From: CAYNFQ01 sp964396715
GTDB taxonomy: Bacteria; Patescibacteriota; Microgenomatia; Daviesbacterales; UBA10151
Length of the DNA stretch: 27,920 nt
Reading direction: 5' to 3'
Assembly (NCBI GenBank): GCA_964396715.1
Contig: CAYNFQ010000016.1
Coordinates: forward strand, 1-27,920
Shown here: positions 1 to 7,780 of the stretch, in pieces
Position numbering within the stretch: the first letter of the stretch is position 1
Layout of the letters: the number at the start of each line of letters is the position of its first letter
Translations under genes and position numbers: made by a program
Notes under the pieces: model-generated
What the model saw: only the letters and a program-made list of their open reading frames with translations
Database searches by the model: none
What the model was told of the DNA's origin: nothing

Positions 1-114
1 AGTCTGTTACATTTCAGAGTTCTTAGAATTGTTACTATTGAGAGTTCGTATTACAACAAATTGGGCTATTGACAAAGATGGGATATTTGTTCAAATAATT
101 AATTAATCATAGAA
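1..114. other. No gene seen; possible promoter
   Basis: I see no supported coding region here. A TTGACA hexamer at 69-74 is followed by AT-rich sequence with an AATAAT at 94-99 (spacer 19), so a promoter for the gene starting at 115 is possible but not clean. No Shine-Dalgarno sequence is visible before 115. Confidence 0.35.
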
Positions 115-363
115 ATGAAACAAAAAGGGGTGATACATCTTGCCCTCCCTTTGCTACTAATAATCCTTTTCATAGCGGCGCTATTTCTTATGTCTGCTTT
201 AGGGGTGATTAAAAATCCCTTAAAATCATTGTCGCTGTCTTCTTTAAGCGGTAAAAAGGAACCGACAGTATCCTTACAAACCAGCTATAAGAACCCGTTT
301 GATAAGGGAGCCCAGTATATCAATCCTTTCTCAGCATACAAAAATCCATTTGACAGCATATAA
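115..363 (+). CDS. Small single-pass membrane protein with YKNPF repeats
   Basis: This 82-residue protein has a short basic N-terminus, one hydrophobic segment at about residues 8-30, and a polar tail. The tail carries three related motifs, YKNPFD, YINPFS and YKNPFD, in its last 26 residues. The orientation predicted from the basic N-terminus puts the tail outside the cell. The next gene starts 4 nt after the stop, so the two are almost certainly co-transcribed. That neighbour is a secreted Cys-rich protein, which suggests a shared envelope role such as anchoring or presentation (inference). I cannot name a family. Confidence 0.7.
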   Translation: MKQKGVIHLALPLLLIILFIAALFLMSALGVIKNPLKSLSLSSLSGKKEPTVSLQTSYKNPFDKGAQYINPFSAYKNPFDSI

Positions 364-367
364 ATAA

Positions 368-2569
368 ATGATTACAGACAAATTAAGTATTGGATATATA
401 TTAAGAAAATGGCTAATTCTTTTGGGAATAGCCATGCTTACCTTTTTCTCCTTCTCATCTGTTTTAGCTCAAGAGTCATCCCCATCAGGTTCAATTCCCA
501 ACCAAGGACGTCCTTTTATTGATGATAACGGAGATGGCATTGATGATTTTGAACAAGGCACGGGTCAATATGCTGATCCGGCAGTGCGGGCAAAAATTTA
601 CGGGGTGGAGTTTCCTGTTGCTGATTTGGGAGGTTGCGGCAGCTACTTTGAATGCAGAAGTTTTTGTGAAGACCCTGTGAACGGGACAACTTGTATCAAT
701 TACGGCAAAGCAAAAGGGTTTTATAAAGATGATCCGGTTGTTTTGGAAAAAGACAAAATTTTAGGAGAGGCCAAAAGAAGGTTGGGTTGCGACTCTTATG
801 AGTCCTGTTTGAATTTTTGCGAGATACCGGCAAATTTTGATACCTGCAACTCTTTTGCCAAATCCCAGGGAATTCCGGCAGGAGTGGTAGCAGATCCGGG
901 CAGGGAAGAAATTATCACTAAAGCAAAAGCAGTTTTAGGATGCGATTCTGCCAATTCCTGCCAGGCTTTTTGCCTTGAGCAGGATAATATCAGCAAGTGT
1001 AAATCTTTTGCCCAAGCAGTGGGGCTTCGAGGCGGCGAGCATAGAGTAGGACCGGGCGGTTGTCAGTCCGAGGGCACCTGCAAATCCTTCTGTTCAGATC
1101 CTAATAATTTCCAGGTTTGTAAAGGATTTACCGAAGTATCAGGGGGTACATTCAGCGGTCCGGGAGGGTGTAATTCAGCTGAGGGTTGTTTTACATATTG
1201 CCAGCAAAACCCCACCAGCTGCGGCTACAGAGAAGGTGAAGATCCAACAAAAGGAATTGCTCCTGGCGGAGGCTATTATAATCCTTTAGAGATGTGCAAC
1301 AGGACGCCAAACTGTGCCTGGTCAGGTAATGCCTGTGCATGCGGATATTATGGCGAAACCAAAGAAACTGTCCAAAAAGCTCAAGAATATGCCGGTTACT
1401 GCAGAGCCAATCCTGAGGTGTGTCCTCAGGGACGAGCGCCGGAGATCTTGGGCAATTCGGAAAAGCGCCAGGAATTTGAGGATTTCTGCAGGACAAACCC
1501 TGACAAATGTCGCCCTCCGGCAGAGCAGGCCTCAACAGTGACTTATGGCCGCTACGGTGGTTATTACTATGGCGGCGGTAATGCAGGCGCGCCTAATCCG
1601 GCAGCAGAATGCGGTAGGTATGGGTGTACTTGGAGTGGATCCGCTTGTCAGTGCAGCGCTGCCACAGTTGGCACCTATGTTCCGCCTGCCTTTACCGAGC
1701 GCAACCCGGAAAGCTCCTGTACCTCCGGAGGCTGCCGTTGGACAGGTTCCAGCTGTGATTGCTCATCTGTTTCACAGGATTCTCCTGCACTTGCCTGCGG
1801 CAGACAAACAGGCTGCTCCTGGATCAACTCCTCCTGCCAGTGCGGAGGAGCAAGCAGTCAAGGCGCAGGCGGATACATTGTGCCTCCTTCATACGTACCT
1901 GCTGGTGGTTCTGGAAGCGGATACTCTGAGGATCCGGCAGCAGCATGCAGCAGGGCTCCTGGTTGTTCCTGGAATGGATCAAGCTGTCAGTGTTCTACTC
2001 CGGGCGGAGGTACAACCACCTACACTCCACCATCAGGTTATTCCCCCTCGGGTGGTGGATATTCCGGTGGTTCTTATTCGGGTAGCAGCGGTTCATACTC
2101 CGGAGGAGGTACTTACCCGGGAGGTACTTACCCGGGCAGTGGCGGTTCTTACACTCCTCCCTCATCCGGCAGTTATACACCTCCTGCCTCAGGCAGTTAC
2201 ACCACCCCATCCTCGGGTTCTTACACTCCTCCCTCATCCGGCGGGACATATAGTCCGCCATCTTCAGGCAGTTATACCCCACCCTCATCGGGAAGTTATA
2301 CTGCTCCTTCATCAGGAAGCTATACTCCTCCTTCTGGTGGTGACTCTGGAGGCAGTTCTACCCCTTCAGCACCCTCAGGTGGAGATTCAGGCAGTTCAGC
2401 ACCTTCTGCGCCTTCTGGTGGTGATTCAGGTGGTTCCTCTACCCCTTCCGCTCCCTCAGGTGGTGATTCAGGTGGTTCAATGCCCACAGCTCCAGCTCCC
2501 ACAGTACAGGGGGTGAATGCTGTCCGGGGATTGGTACAAACACTGATTGACTTTTTACAGGGAAAATGA
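368..2569 (+). CDS. Secreted Cys-rich repeat protein with Pro/Gly/Ser-rich tail
   Basis: This is a 733-residue protein with a signal peptide or anchor (hydrophobic about 15-35, ending SVLAQ). A D-rich stretch DDNGDGIDDFEQ at about 51-62 looks like a calcium-binding EF-hand/thrombospondin-3 type loop. Five repeats follow with spacing C-x5-C-x3-C-x7/8-C (for example GCDSYESCLNFC). A second family of five repeats has the form C-x(4-6)-C-x-W-x-G/N-x-x-C-x-C (for example CTWSGSACQC). The last 200 residues are low-complexity, with GSYTPPSS and GGDSGGSSTPSAP repeats, ending in a short amphipathic helix (GLVQTLIDFLQGK). The cysteine pattern implies disulfide-rich extracellular modules on a flexible stalk. 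No LPXTG motif or C-terminal membrane anchor is visible. It is probably a surface or adhesion protein; its function is unknown. Confidence 0.8.
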   Translation: MITDKLSIGYILRKWLILLGIAMLTFFSFSSVLAQESSPSGSIPNQGRPFIDDNGDGIDDFEQGTGQYADPAVRAKIYGVEFPVADLGGCGSYFECRSFCEDPVNGTTCINYGKAKGFYKDDPVVLEKDKILGEAKRRLGCDSYESCLNFCEIPANFDTCNSFAKSQGIPAGVVADPGREEIITKAKAVLGCDSANSCQAFCLEQDNISKCKSFAQAVGLRGGEHRVGPGGCQSEGTCKSFCSDPNNFQVCKGFTEVSGGTFSGPGGCNSAEGCFTYCQQNPTSCGYREGEDPTKGIAPGGGYYNPLEMCNRTPNCAWSGNACACGYYGETKETVQKAQEYAGYCRANPEVCPQGRAPEILGNSEKRQEFEDFCRTNPDKCRPPAEQASTVTYGRYGGYYYGGGNAGAPNPAAECGRYGCTWSGSACQCSAATVGTYVPPAFTERNPESSCTSGGCRWTGSSCDCSSVSQDSPALACGRQTGCSWINSSCQCGGASSQGAGGYIVPPSYVPAGGSGSGYSEDPAAACSRAPGCSWNGSSCQCSTPGGGTTTYTPPSGYSPSGGGYSGGSYSGSSGSYSGGGTYPGGTYPGSGGSYTPPSSGSYTPPASGSYTTPSSGSYTPPSSGGTYSPPSSGSYTPPSSGSYTAPSSGSYTPPSGGDSGGSSTPSAPSGGDSGSSAPSAPSGGDSGGSSTPSAPSGGDSGGSMPTAPAPTVQGVNAVRGLVQTLIDFLQGK

Positions 2570-2671
2570 ACTCCATCCTCACTCCACTTTGAAAATCCCA
2601 TTTGTTCACTTGATCTGGTCGTATATATCTTATAATTATTGCTTTATATTAAAAGAAGGCACAGGGTTAGA

Positions 2672-3412
2672 TTAATGGCCTGCTAAGCTCCGTCTGTTTA
2701 ATCTTTCCATAAAGTCTGAACCCTTGCGTGCGTTTTTCTCCAAAAGATCTCGGACTGTCCTTGGTTGTCCAGCTAGTTGAGGTTGGGTAACATCAACACT
2801 GTCTGCGGGAAATCCCAACACAAATACTCCCAATCCTGATATTCGGTTAAATCTCCATGGGTTAACAGTCACAATACTAATCCCCTCCCCTGAAACCTGT
2901 CCTACTGCCACCATCCTAAAACCATCTTCTTGGGTCTCTTGGGGGATGTGTTTAAAAGGTCCCCCCTCTGTATAAGTGTATGCATCAGTCAGTAAGAGTT
3001 GATCAGTAGTTTTTAAATGGTGTTCTATAATTTCTATGATTTCTGCAGGGGTTCCCAAACCCCACCTCAAACCATCAATTTTGGGCAACTTCCTTAAGAT
3101 ATCGTTAATATTTGTTTTGGTGGGGGCATAATCTAAGCTGGGGGCTACGCCTATGCTGCCGGGATAGATTTGGCTAAAATAAACAACATTCCTAGGAGCC
3201 TCCTTGGGAGGAAGATCAAGTAAAGTTCCACCATCCCCTGGGGTTAAGTCAGTTCTTAAACTAAGAACAGTATTTGGTTGGGATAGTTTCTCCCTTAAGG
3301 TAAAAGCACATGAAATCAATTCCATTCTAGGTTTCATGGGGAGATGAGCTTGTTTTAAAACGCCTAAGGTTTCTGGACTAAATGTTTGTAAAGTTTCCAT
3401 TCGGTCAGCCAT
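2672..3412 (-). CDS. Protein of unknown function
   Basis: This 246-residue soluble protein has no signal peptide and I do not recognise its family. It mixes alpha and beta segments; a run near residue 110-130 (RWGLGTPAEIIEIIEHHLK) and a strand-like LLLTDAYTYTEGG follow one another. The chosen start fits a TAAAAT hexamer at 3419-3424 (minus strand) lying 6 nt ahead of the ATG, which would give a leaderless mRNA. It converges with the Cys-rich gene, with about 100 nt between the stops and no clear terminator hairpin. An alternative internal start (residue 5, Met) would remove only four residues. Confidence 0.65.
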   Translation of the reverse strand: MADRMETLQTFSPETLGVLKQAHLPMKPRMELISCAFTLREKLSQPNTVLSLRTDLTPGDGGTLLDLPPKEAPRNVVYFSQIYPGSIGVAPSLDYAPTKTNINDILRKLPKIDGLRWGLGTPAEIIEIIEHHLKTTDQLLLTDAYTYTEGGPFKHIPQETQEDGFRMVAVGQVSGEGISIVTVNPWRFNRISGLGVFVLGFPADSVDVTQPQLAGQPRTVRDLLEKNARKGSDFMERLNRRSLAGH

Positions 3413-3454
3413 GGAGAGATTTTACAGTAGCGGCCAACTAAAATCAAATATGCG

Positions 3455-3537
3455 TCCGGAGGGAAGGATTCGAACCTTCGCAGGGAAAACCCGATTGATT
3501 TACAGTCAATTGCGATTGGCCACTCCGCCACCTCCGG
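3455..3537 (-). tRNA. tRNA-Tyr (anticodon GTA)
   Basis: An 83-nt class II tRNA. The 7-bp acceptor stem is CCGGAGG/CCTCCGG, the anticodon loop contains CTGTAAA giving GTA, there is a long variable arm, the T-arm is GAAGG-TTCGAAT-CCTTC, and the discriminator is A. CCA is not encoded. Confidence 0.93.
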
Positions 3538-3564
3538 TAACGGACTAATTATACCAAGTTCTGA

Positions 3565-3578
3565 TATAATCTTTCTAT
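3565..3578 (+). promoter_or_regulatory. -10 box for PBP1, near-leaderless
   Basis: A perfect TATAAT at 3565-3570 lies 8 nt before the ATG at 3579. Transcription would begin at or within a few bases of the start codon, and no Shine-Dalgarno sequence is present. No good -35 box is seen. Confidence 0.55.
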
Positions 3579-6140
3579 ATGAGTGCGGGTTCATGGAAGG
3601 TGAGAAAAGAATATAAAAGATTATGGAAGTTTAAATTCTTATCCAACCTGTCCGGCTTGATGCTTTTTATTGTCATAGGCTTTTTACTTTTACTCTTCTC
3701 CTCTGTGGTTTTTTTTGCCACCCAAATTCCCTCACCTGAGGACTTAACCCAAAGATTTGTGGCTCAGGCCACCAAAATATATGACCGGGACAAAGAGCTC
3801 CTGTATGATATTTACGAAGGCCAAAACAGAACTCCGATTCAGCTTGCCGAAGTTCCGGAAGTGGTGAAAAAATCAACAATCTCAATTGAGGATAAGGATT
3901 TTTACCAACACTCGGGCTTTTCCGTTTCAGGCATATTAAGATCTGTATTTAATCTGGTCATCTACCGTAAAGTCGGGGGCGGAGGTTCAACTTTAACCCA
4001 GCAGCTGGTGAAAAATGCCCTGCTTACCTCCGAGACCTCGGTTATCAGAAAAATGAAGGAGCTGATTCTTTCCATACAGGTGGAAAAAGCTTACAGCAAG
4101 GATCAGATTTTGGAAATGTATTTAAATGAAATCCCTTATGGGGGCACTGCTTACGGGATAGAGGCTGCCGCGAATTTGTATTTTGGCAAACATGCCTCTG
4201 AGCTTAATTTGGCAGAGGCCTCCCTTTTGGCAGGATTGCCCCAGAGGCCTTCGGTTTACTCACCCTATGGGAGCCATCCTGAGCTTGCCAAGGTCAGGCA
4301 AAAAGAAGTTTTAAGGAGGATGGTTGAGGATGGTTATATCACAGCCGATCAGGCGCAAACTGCCGAAAATATGGAACTTAAATACAGGACCAGACAAAAT
4401 GAACTGGGGTTTAAAGCTCCCCATTTTGTTTTATATGTCAAGCAAAAACTGATAGAGCAATTTGGCGACAGACTGGTGGAACAGGGAGGGCTGAAAGTAA
4501 CCACCACGCTTGATTATAAATTGCAGGAAAAAGCTCAACAAATCGTCAAAACCGAGGTGGAAAAGTTAAACTCCTCCAAAATCGGCAACGGAGCAGCAGT
4601 TGTTTTAGACCCCAAAACAGGAGAAATTTTGGCAATGGTTGGCAGCAAAGATTATTTCGGCAAATCCTTGCCAGAGGGATGTATGGAAGGTGAAACTTGC
4701 GTGTTTGAACCAAATGTTAATGCCGCGTTGTCTTTGCGCCAGCCAGGTTCAGCTACCAAGCCAATCACTTATGCCAAGGCGCTGGAAAAAGGCTATAGTG
4801 CAAACTATACTTTAATGGATGTTAAAACCACCTTTCCCGGAGGGGCAAACCTGCCTGAATATATTCCCGTAAACTATGATGAGCAATTCCATGGCCCGGT
4901 TCAAGTCAGGTATGCTTTAGGCAACTCATACAATATTTCGGCAGTAAAAATGCTGGCTTTGATTGGAGTAAAGGATGTTTTGGAGCAGGGGTATCGGATG
5001 GGTATTTCCTCCTGGGAGCCAACCGAGGAGAATGTAAATTCTGTGGGATTATCGCTGACTTTAGGAGGGCGCGAGGTTAAGCTTTTGGAATTAACCTCAG
5101 CTTTCGGAGTTTTTGCCAATAAAGGTGAACAGGTAGACCCGGTTTCCATACTTAAAGTTGAAGACTCAACAGGCAAGATCTTGTTTGGACACAAAAAAGG
5201 CCAGGGCAGGAAAGTTTTGGATGAAGGAATTGCCTTTATTATCTCTGATATCTTATCCGATAACGGTGCCAGAACCGCAGCTTTTGGCTCCAACTCCTAT
5301 CTTAATATTGCCGGTAAAACAGTGGCTGTAAAAACCGGAACAACCGATCAGAAAAGGGATAACTGGACAATTGGTTATACTCCCACTGTGGTGGTGGGAG
5401 TTTGGGTTGGCAATAATGACAACTCTCCTTTGGATTCCAAGATTGCCTCGGGTGTCACAGGGGCCTCTCCTGTCTGGGCTCAAATTACCAGAGAAGTTCT
5501 AAAGGATAAGCCAAACGAGCCTTTTGAAAAACCCGGAAAGGTATCCCAAGCAGATGTGGATGGTTTGATGAGCGGTAAGCCCCGTGGAGGCTCCCCACAA
5601 AGAAAGGAGTATTTTATTGGCGGGACAGAACCAACAGGTGAATCTCCTGCATATCAACGGCAAAAAGTATGCAAAAGCAATCCTCATAGATTGGCCAATG
5701 ATGATGAGGATCATGAGGAGAAAGATGTAATAGTTTTGAAAGAAGATGATCCAACCGGAGCGGATAAGTGGCAAAAAGGGATTGATGAGTGGGTTTTAAC
5801 CGCAGCTGATTCTAGATTGGTGGGGGTCACCAGAGGCTGTTCCGGGGTGCCTGGTTTTGCTGCAGGAGGAGGCGGAGTGATAGAAATAGTTAATGTAGGC
5901 AATGGGGCCAATGTGCCAAGGGTATTTGATGTCTTGGCCAAAGCCAATTCCCCTGCCGGAGTTAAAAAGGTGACTTGGAGCATAGATGGAGCCCAAAAAT
6001 CTAGCCAAACTGCAGAACCATTTGCCTTACATGTAGAGTTTCCAGTGGGAGATAGAGGCTCGCATACCATCACTGTCACTCTGGAAGATAACAACGGAGC
6101 TTTCCACTCTTCATCAATTGGAGTGACTGTGGCTCTCTAA
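3579..6140 (+). CDS. Class A penicillin-binding protein (glycosyltransferase/transpeptidase)
   Basis: This protein polymerises lipid II into glycan strands and cross-links the peptides outside the membrane. Its 853 residues hold a membrane anchor (about 25-48), then a GT51 domain with the EDKDFYQHSG motif (catalytic Glu104), GGSTLTQQLVKN (about 135-146), RKMKE (Glu161) and EMYLN (about 179-183). The transpeptidase domain shows SATK (Ser391, Lys394), SYN (450-452) and KTG (585-587), so all catalytic motifs are present. The C-terminal 90 residues after a Gly-rich linker look like an Ig/PKD-type beta-sandwich (VKKVTWSIDG). That domain may bind wall polymer or protein. It is a PBP1A/PbpF-type enzyme; I give no symbol because the subfamily cannot be fixed by eye. 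Confidence 0.93.
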   Translation: MSAGSWKVRKEYKRLWKFKFLSNLSGLMLFIVIGFLLLLFSSVVFFATQIPSPEDLTQRFVAQATKIYDRDKELLYDIYEGQNRTPIQLAEVPEVVKKSTISIEDKDFYQHSGFSVSGILRSVFNLVIYRKVGGGGSTLTQQLVKNALLTSETSVIRKMKELILSIQVEKAYSKDQILEMYLNEIPYGGTAYGIEAAANLYFGKHASELNLAEASLLAGLPQRPSVYSPYGSHPELAKVRQKEVLRRMVEDGYITADQAQTAENMELKYRTRQNELGFKAPHFVLYVKQKLIEQFGDRLVEQGGLKVTTTLDYKLQEKAQQIVKTEVEKLNSSKIGNGAAVVLDPKTGEILAMVGSKDYFGKSLPEGCMEGETCVFEPNVNAALSLRQPGSATKPITYAKALEKGYSANYTLMDVKTTFPGGANLPEYIPVNYDEQFHGPVQVRYALGNSYNISAVKMLALIGVKDVLEQGYRMGISSWEPTEENVNSVGLSLTLGGREVKLLELTSAFGVFANKGEQVDPVSILKVEDSTGKILFGHKKGQGRKVLDEGIAFIISDILSDNGARTAAFGSNSYLNIAGKTVAVKTGTTDQKRDNWTIGYTPTVVVGVWVGNNDNSPLDSKIASGVTGASPVWAQITREVLKDKPNEPFEKPGKVSQADVDGLMSGKPRGGSPQRKEYFIGGTEPTGESPAYQRQKVCKSNPHRLANDDEDHEEKDVIVLKEDDPTGADKWQKGIDEWVLTAADSRLVGVTRGCSGVPGFAAGGGGVIEIVNVGNGANVPRVFDVLAKANSPAGVKKVTWSIDGAQKSSQTAEPFALHVEFPVGDRGSHTITVTLEDNNGAFHSSSIGVTVAL

Positions 6141-6172
6141 TTCCATTTCCAAAACAGCCACTCGTTTTGTGT

Positions 6173-6184
6173 TATAATATTTTT
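6173..6184 (+). promoter_or_regulatory. -10 box that fixes the DUF5678 gene start
   Basis: TATAAT at 6173-6178 ends 6 nt before the ATG at 6185. It overlaps an in-frame upstream ATG (6167), so transcripts would begin after that codon. This favours the 6185 start and a leaderless mRNA. Confidence 0.55.
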
Positions 6185-6409
6185 ATGAAAGCAAAGCAAA
6201 AAACAGCCTCAAATTATGATTTTTTCATTAAGGCGGACACCTCTTCTTATAAAGGAGAATGGGTGGCAATTTCTGATAAAAAAATCATATCCCATGGCAA
6301 GGATGCTCAACAGGTATACAGACAGGCCAAACACAAAAGTAAAACTTCTGATATTTCTCTTGCTAAAATTCCTCAAGAAGATATTTTGGTCCTAAAATCT
6401 TCTAAATGA
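6185..6409 (+). CDS. Small DUF5678-like protein
   Basis: This 74-residue protein carries the pattern KGEWVAISDKKIISHGKDAQQVYRQAK, followed by a hydrophobic strand ending IPQEDILVLK. That matches my memory of the DUF5678 family: a WVAI strand, a GKD turn, a helix, and a short final strand. Function is not established for that family. Its stop codon overlaps the start of the downstream retropepsin-like gene (ATGA), so the two are translationally coupled. This suggests a functional pair such as antitoxin-like partner, substrate or regulator of the protease (inference). I preferred the start at 6185 over 6167 because a promoter -10 box covers the upstream codon. Confidence 0.75.
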   Translation: MKAKQKTASNYDFFIKADTSSYKGEWVAISDKKIISHGKDAQQVYRQAKHKSKTSDISLAKIPQEDILVLKSSK

Positions 6410-6807
6410 TTGTCTTTAAATATAAGCATGAATCCTCCAGGGCTAAAGATTCCATAAACAGACCAGTTGCGGACATATTCTTAAAAAGTAAATCTGGAGG
6501 ATGGATAGAGTTTCATCCTTATATTGATTCAGGTGCTGATGTAACACTCATTCCTTTATCATTAGGAAAACTAATTGGTTTAAAGTTAGATAAATATAAG
6601 GTTCAAAAGATTGGTGGTATTAGAGGCAGTGTGCCTGTCATTTATCATCAAATCCAGGCCAAAATTGGTGGAATAGAGTTATCAGTTAAAATTGCTTGGG
6701 CTCTTATTGAAAATATTCCACCTTTGTTGGGTCGGTCAGACATATTTGATCATTTCCATGTTACTTTTAAACAAGATCAAGAAGTGATTATATTTGAGGG
6801 TATATAA
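6406..6807 (+). CDS. Retropepsin-like aspartic protease
   Basis: This 133-residue protein has the aspartic protease signature YIDSGADVTLIP, with the catalytic Asp41-Ser-Gly triplet. The second half has the hydrophobic-hydrophobic-Gly pattern PPLLGRSDIFDHFHVTF (about 105-121), which corresponds to the flap-distal ILGRD helix region of single-domain retropepsins. Length and layout fit a soluble homodimeric retroviral-type protease with no signal peptide. It overlaps the DUF5678-like gene by 4 nt. Related bacterial proteins are often called aspartyl protease family; physiological substrates are unknown. Confidence 0.8.
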   Translation: MIVFKYKHESSRAKDSINRPVADIFLKSKSGGWIEFHPYIDSGADVTLIPLSLGKLIGLKLDKYKVQKIGGIRGSVPVIYHQIQAKIGGIELSVKIAWALIENIPPLLGRSDIFDHFHVTFKQDQEVIIFEGI

Positions 6808-6832
6808 AGTAGCTCATTCTACCTCAATTGGG

Positions 6833-7780
6833 TTACAGTGACTCTTTAGCCGTTATAGGTGGATATTTTAATTTTCCTCCAGTAAAGGGTAAAACTTCTT
6901 TAATGTGTCTTAATCTTTCTCCTAAAGTAGGGGGGGCAATTGGATTTGTCTTTGCATTTTCTCTATACCAACTATGTGAATCTAGCGAAAGTTTTCTTAA
7001 GGTTACTCCTAATCTTTTTTTAACTTTATTTTGAAATTGTAAGTGTCTTTTTTCTGCAGAATCTAATTGTTGTTTAGTTTCCCTTCGTATATCTTCTATA
7101 CCTTTACCTATGATAGATTTTTCATCTTGTGATTTTGGACTACGTTCTTCATTAAATGGAAGAGCATTTACGACATCTAACATAGGGTAAAAACCATATT
7201 TTTGTAATATAAAATAAAGTAAGGGCGCATCTTTAGCGGCAATACTTAATTCTGGATAATATCTTAGAAGGTCATAATTAAATAATGTGTGATCTGGAGA
7301 TGATACACGAGCTAAAATATCTATAATTTTTTGTTGATTACCTTGGGTTCCAATTATTGCAGCCATTAACCATGCAGTAGCTTCGGCAGCAACTTTGTTT
7401 GTAGGTTTATCATCAGATTTATTTAAAGAATGGAAAGCATGTCCTAATTCATGATCTAAAATTGGCTTCCAAGCAAAAACAGTTGTCCCTAAGGAAGAAG
7501 AAATTGCTCTTACACCTTGTGAGTAAATTAATAGCTCTCTTTTTGTAGGATCCCATGTTCCTCCATGATCATCGGATTTTCCCTTAACTCCAGTTACTAT
7601 TTTTCTGATATAACCTGGATAGAACTCACGTCCAAAAACTCTAGCTAGAGTATTATTTGCTGTTTTAACGTGTGCATCAATTGTAGGGGCAGTAACAGGA
7701 AAGTTTTTTGCCTCAATCTCTATTCCTAAAGAAGATATGTAAGGTTCAAAGCTTTTAAGTTCACCAGAATGTATGTTCAT
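6833..7780 (-). CDS. Putative zinc metallopeptidase (HELGH), coupled to pheT
   Basis: This 315-residue protein has ILDHELGHAFH, with the HExxH zinc motif at residues 110-114 and a plausible third ligand Glu133 in AAEATAW. No signal peptide or membrane segment is evident, so it is likely cytoplasmic. The C-terminal third is charged and helical (about 220-285). The start codon overlaps the pheT stop (ATGA, 7777-7780), making it the last cistron of the thrS-pheT operon. I cannot assign a peptidase family; a gluzincin-like fold is likely. Its link with phenylalanyl-tRNA synthetase is unexplained. Confidence 0.7.
   Translation of the reverse strand: MNIHSGELKSFEPYISSLGIEIEAKNFPVTAPTIDAHVKTANNTLARVFGREFYPGYIRKIVTGVKGKSDDHGGTWDPTKRELLIYSQGVRAISSSLGTTVFAWKPILDHELGHAFHSLNKSDDKPTNKVAAEATAWLMAAIIGTQGNQQKIIDILARVSSPDHTLFNYDLLRYYPELSIAAKDAPLLYFILQKYGFYPMLDVVNALPFNEERSPKSQDEKSIIGKGIEDIRRETKQQLDSAEKRHLQFQNKVKKRLGVTLRKLSLDSHSWYRENAKTNPIAPPTLGERLRHIKEVLPFTGGKLKYPPITAKESL

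Noticed and set aside
1545..2516. Long open frame inside the Cys-rich gene
   Set aside because: It is a shadow of the low-complexity repeats in another frame; the real frame has the signal peptide and ordered cysteine repeats.
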